Shown here: in pieces, positions 12,161 through 14,616 of the stretch | How positions within the stretch are numbered: the first letter of the stretch is position 1 | Layout of the letters: every line of letters begins with the position of its first letter | From: an uncultured Oscillospiraceae bacterium | GTDB taxonomy: Bacteria > Bacillota > Clostridia > Oscillospirales > Ruminococcaceae | Assembly (NCBI GenBank): GCA_934465295.1 | Contig: CAKSKU010000030.1 | Coordinates: 1-14,616, forward strand | Length of the DNA: 14,616 nucleotides | Direction: 5' to 3' | The notes under the pieces: generated by a model | What the model saw: the letters and a program-made list of their open reading frames with translations, nothing else | Told to the model about the DNA's origin: nothing | The model's database searches: none | Translations under genes and position numbers: made by a program

Positions 12161-14221
12161 ATGACGTTTGAAGAAAGATTGAATGAACTTATCGATGAGG
12201 TAGAGGTCCCCGACGAACTCTCCCCCGAAAACATTGCCCTTATGCTCAAGGCTAAAACAACACAGTCAAAAATGGAAACGGAACACATAAATATAAAATC
12301 CGTTCCTTCAGTTCATGCACAGCGACTCAGAATTATAAAGATGACTGCGGCTTCCGTTGCTGCCTGCGCTGTTATCGGCACCGGACTTATTGCGTATAAC
12401 AGCCAGAACGAAAGCGATATCGGCACTATCGATGAAACCATCGAATACAATGCCATCTCCCCCAATGATTATGATGACCTTTACAGCATTTACACGGGAA
12501 TATATTTCTCAGCCGAACCTGAGCAGGAAGATAAAGATAATGCTTCCGAGGCTGATGATAACAACGAGAACGTTCCTGCTATCTCGGATGCTCCCACAGA
12601 GCCCGAAGATACGCTGTCCGAACTTTCGGCTTACGATTTTCAGGGCGCTGCCAAGGGCTTGGCAAATGACGCCGACATCGTAAAGACCGACGGAACTAAT
12701 CTTTACTGTATAAGCGATGGAAAGCTTTATATCATCTCGCTCGATACAATGGAGATAGTGAGCGTTATCGAAAACAAGCTCAGCCCTCCCGTTGAGCTTT
12801 ATATCGACGGCGACAGGCTTATCCTCGTTTCAAAGGAAAATGAGGAGATACAGATCGTTGAAAGTTCTTCATCATCGTCTGAAATCACCACGTCGGACAG
12901 TGTTGTTCCAGCAGCCGGCTCCGATACACTCTCTACGGACGAAAAGAACGCCGATCCCAACCGAACCGAAAGCGTGAGCCGTGCAAACGTCGCAGTGGAT
13001 ATTTACGATCTCAAAGACAAATCAAACCCGAAGCTTACCACTTCCTATAAACAGAATGGAAAATATACGTCCTCAAAGCTCGTTGACGGAGTGCTGTACC
13101 TCGTTTCGGATCATTCCGATTACAGAACAGCCCCCCTGAGCGACGGGGCAAGCCTTGACAGCTTCGTTCCTGCATATTCGCTGAACGGAGACCGCAGGTT
13201 TGTCGCTCCCGAGGACATTATGGTCCCCGCAAACGCAAACAGCACGGACTACACGGTCGTTTCGGCGATCGGCTGCAGCTCCGATATCCCCGAGGTAACG
13301 GTAAAAGCCGTCCTCGGAACAAGCAGAAACGTCTACTGCTCCGCCGATACCCTCTATACAGTCGGAGTAGGCAGAAGCAGCAGCGGCGTTGATTACAGCA
13401 TCATCACAAGCTTTGACCTCTCCAAAGGCACGGGCATCACCTATAAGGCAAGCTCGTCCGTTGCAGGCAAGGTCATCAGCAAATACAGTATGAACGAATA
13501 TAACGGAAACTTCCGCATTGCAACGGAAATTTCCGACGAAAACGGAATCTCGACTTCCGTATATGTACTCGACAGCGAGCTTAAAGTCATCAACAGCGCA
13601 GGTGCTCTCCTCGCAGGACAGACGGTTTCCGCAGTCCGCTTTGAGGATACCTTCGCAAGCCTTTTCACAAACGATGATACACCTGCACTCGTCCTTGACC
13701 TCGCAAGCGACCCTCCCGTCCAGTCACAGTCGCTCGCAAACACCTCCGCTTATCTCTACGGATATTCGGATGATAAGCTTTGCGGCATCGACAAAAAGGC
13801 TGACGGAAACGGACTCACCCTCACGATGTATGATGCAGATAACGGTCTTATGCTCAACAGCATCGACTTTGCCGAGGATATCGGAGAGGTAAATTCAAAG
13901 GCACTCACCGACAGACGTGCAGTCCTCATCGATTCGGGAATGGTCGGCGTACCCGTTTACAGCTATTCCGAATTCGGCGTGAATAACCTCTACTATGTTT
14001 TTGCCTATGACGACGAAGCAGGCTTTGCGCTGAAGGGCAAGATCGAATATGCAGAGCTTGACGACAGCGCAGTCTTTGAAAGAGCCGCAGTCAGCGGAGA
14101 TATGCTGTATGTTTTCAGCGAGAAAAAAGTAGTTTCAGTTCGCCTTAGCGACTTTAAGGTAGCAGGATCAGCAGATCTTGCCGATATAAAAGCATCGGTC
14201 GAAGGAACTGAAGCAGAATAA
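12161..14221 (+). CDS. Membrane-anchored beta-propeller protein, probable anti-sigma/sensor
   Basis: 686 residues. About 60 cytosolic residues carry the motif VPDELSPENIALMLKAK, seen in many Clostridia sigma-linked membrane proteins. A single transmembrane helix is at about 61-79 (MTAASVAACAVIGTGLIAY). An acidic stalk (EPEQEDKDNASEADDNNENV) leads to a large extracellular domain from about 150. This begins with DADIVKTDGTNLYCISDGKL, the signature of the secreted C-terminal beta-propeller family (Beta_propel). Further blades include ADTLYTVGVGR, TSFDLSKGTGITYKASSSVA and DMLYVFSEKKVVSVRL. A Ser/Thr-rich loop (about 227-275) interrupts an early blade. It is coupled to the ECF sigma gene (19-nt gap, AGGAGG start site) and followed by a strong terminator. 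The likely job is to hold the sigma factor at the membrane and release it on an envelope signal; the anti-sigma role is inferred from topology and context. Confidence 0.85.
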   Translation: MTFEERLNELIDEVEVPDELSPENIALMLKAKTTQSKMETEHINIKSVPSVHAQRLRIIKMTAASVAACAVIGTGLIAYNSQNESDIGTIDETIEYNAISPNDYDDLYSIYTGIYFSAEPEQEDKDNASEADDNNENVPAISDAPTEPEDTLSELSAYDFQGAAKGLANDADIVKTDGTNLYCISDGKLYIISLDTMEIVSVIENKLSPPVELYIDGDRLILVSKENEEIQIVESSSSSSEITTSDSVVPAAGSDTLSTDEKNADPNRTESVSRANVAVDIYDLKDKSNPKLTTSYKQNGKYTSSKLVDGVLYLVSDHSDYRTAPLSDGASLDSFVPAYSLNGDRRFVAPEDIMVPANANSTDYTVVSAIGCSSDIPEVTVKAVLGTSRNVYCSADTLYTVGVGRSSSGVDYSIITSFDLSKGTGITYKASSSVAGKVISKYSMNEYNGNFRIATEISDENGISTSVYVLDSELKVINSAGALLAGQTVSAVRFEDTFASLFTNDDTPALVLDLASDPPVQSQSLANTSAYLYGYSDDKLCGIDKKADGNGLTLTMYDADNGLMLNSIDFAEDIGEVNSKALTDRRAVLIDSGMVGVPVYSYSEFGVNNLYYVFAYDDEAGFALKGKIEYAELDDSAVFERAAVSGDMLYVFSEKKVVSVRLSDFKVAGSADLADIKASVEGTEAE

Positions 14222-14248
14222 AAAAAGATAAAAAAGAACAAAAGAAGG

Positions 14249-14291
14249 AAAACAAGCTGTACCCAAAACGGGTGCAGCTTGTTTTCTTTTT
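14249..14291 (+). terminator. Terminator of the sigma/beta-propeller operon
   Basis: 16-bp stem (14249-14264 with 14270-14285, one U.G), 5-nt loop AAAAC, then CTTTTT. Since the outer arms are A/T-only, it would also work in the other direction. Confidence 0.92.
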
Positions 14292-14354
14292 AAAAATATA
14301 AAATGACGTGAAATAAACAAAAAAAACAACAAGAAAGCGTGTTTTTTCAAATAA

Positions 14355-14383
14355 TTGACAAAACGCAATAAAAATGGTAAAAT
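14355..14383 (+). promoter_or_regulatory. Consensus promoter of the toxin-like small gene
   Basis: TTGACA (14355-14360), 17-nt spacer, TAAAAT (14378-14383). Transcription should begin near 14390. Confidence 0.8.
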
Positions 14384-14410
14384 AGAAATATGAGCATACC
14401 AGAAACGGTA

Positions 14411-14535
14411 GGCGGTCAATTCCTGCTCCCTGAAAGGGGGCGTTGCTTTATGAGTATTATTGAAGTACTTACTTTAGGAATACTTATTTGCGATATCATT
14501 AAGATACTGCTTGACAGCAAAAAGAAATAACCGCC
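14411..14535 (+). promoter_or_regulatory. mRNA elements hiding the ribosome site of the small gene
   Basis: GCTCCCT (14425-14431) pairs with AGGGGGC (14435-14441) across a GAA loop, burying the AGGGGG ribosome site. GGCGGT (14411-14416) is complementary to ACCGCC (14530-14535) at the stop codon, which would close the message 5' to 3'. Both are typical of type I toxin mRNAs. Confidence 0.55.
14450..14530 (+). CDS. 26-residue hydrophobic peptide, type I toxin-like (holin-like)
   Basis: The sequence MSIIEVLTLGILICDIIKIL then LDSKKK has one short membrane-spanning stretch and a lysine tail, similar in layout to small holin-like or TxpA/BsrG-type toxins of Firmicutes. Such peptides insert into the membrane and are kept in check by an antisense RNA. 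The ATG is 9 nt after AGGGGG. Its own consensus promoter and short leader make it a stand-alone unit after the sigma operon. I could not identify a convincing antisense promoter in the remaining 86 nt. Family assignment is by look only. Alternative: a small membrane-associated regulatory peptide. Confidence 0.6.
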   Translation: MSIIEVLTLGILICDIIKILLDSKKK

Positions 14536-14588
14536 CAGCCTGATATGTACCCAGAATCCTGGACACAATAAAATAGCTTAACCCATGG

Positions 14589-14616
14589 ATGCTAGCCTGT
14601 ATAAAACAGGAGGCAT
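14589..14616 (+). terminator. Partial hairpin at the window edge
   Basis: ATGC-TAG-CCTGT-ATAAA-ACAGG-AG-GCAT forms a two-part stem that runs into the window end. It is probably the terminator of the small peptide mRNA or of an antisense RNA; the U-tract, if any, is outside. Smaller stems (CCAG/CTGG) lie between 14550 and 14575. Confidence 0.4.

Overview
The window looks like a piece of chromosome from a gut or rumen Clostridia bacterium, most likely Ruminococcus or a close Oscillospiraceae relative. The signs are low-GC intergenic DNA with moderate-GC genes, strong GGAGG-type ribosome sites, near-consensus SigA promoters (TTGAxx-N17-TATAAT), Gram-positive Psp-type genes, and secreted proteins with a signal peptide, an Asp/Ala/Thr-rich linker and a C-terminal TGN-hydrophobic-Lys/Arg tail. 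The genus is inferred; no rRNA or tRNA gene is present.

Layout, all on the minus strand up to 11144. (1) 102-3460: an operon with its own promoter and terminator, encoding a 43-residue membrane peptide, an SPFH protein with zinc ribbons (YdjI-like), a zinc-ribbon membrane protein (YdjG-like) and a TPM-domain membrane protein (YdjH-like). This matches the Bacillus subtilis pspA-ydjGHI membrane-stress locus without pspA. (2) 3523-7193: four tandem single-gene units, each with promoter and terminator, encoding secreted surface-type proteins. Their N-terminal and C-terminal ends are conserved and their middles unrelated; one has almost nothing but an Asp-rich linker. (3) 7477-7756: a small protein of unknown function. 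(4) 7955-9960: metG. (5) 9978-10801: about 0.8 kb with no long gene. It holds a candidate small RNA with its own promoter and terminator, a second strong orphan promoter, and a roughly 426-bp MITE-like element bounded by 32-bp inverted repeats. The element contains a plus-strand promoter, a TetR-type operator-like site and a 13-bp inverted repeat. (6) 10800-11144: a small lipoprotein whose stop codon lies at the element's edge.

The plus strand carries 11503-14291: an ECF-type sigma factor and a membrane-anchored beta-propeller protein whose short cytosolic N-terminus suggests it is the cognate anti-sigma or sensor. At the right edge, 14355-14616 looks like a type I toxin-like unit: a consensus promoter, a hairpin hiding the ribosome site, a 26-residue hydrophobic peptide, and a 5'-3' pairing across the message.

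The most interesting candidates are the modular TGN-tail surface-protein array, the toxin-like unit, the putative small RNA upstream of metG, and the MITE-like element. None can be confirmed without database searches, folding or transcript data.
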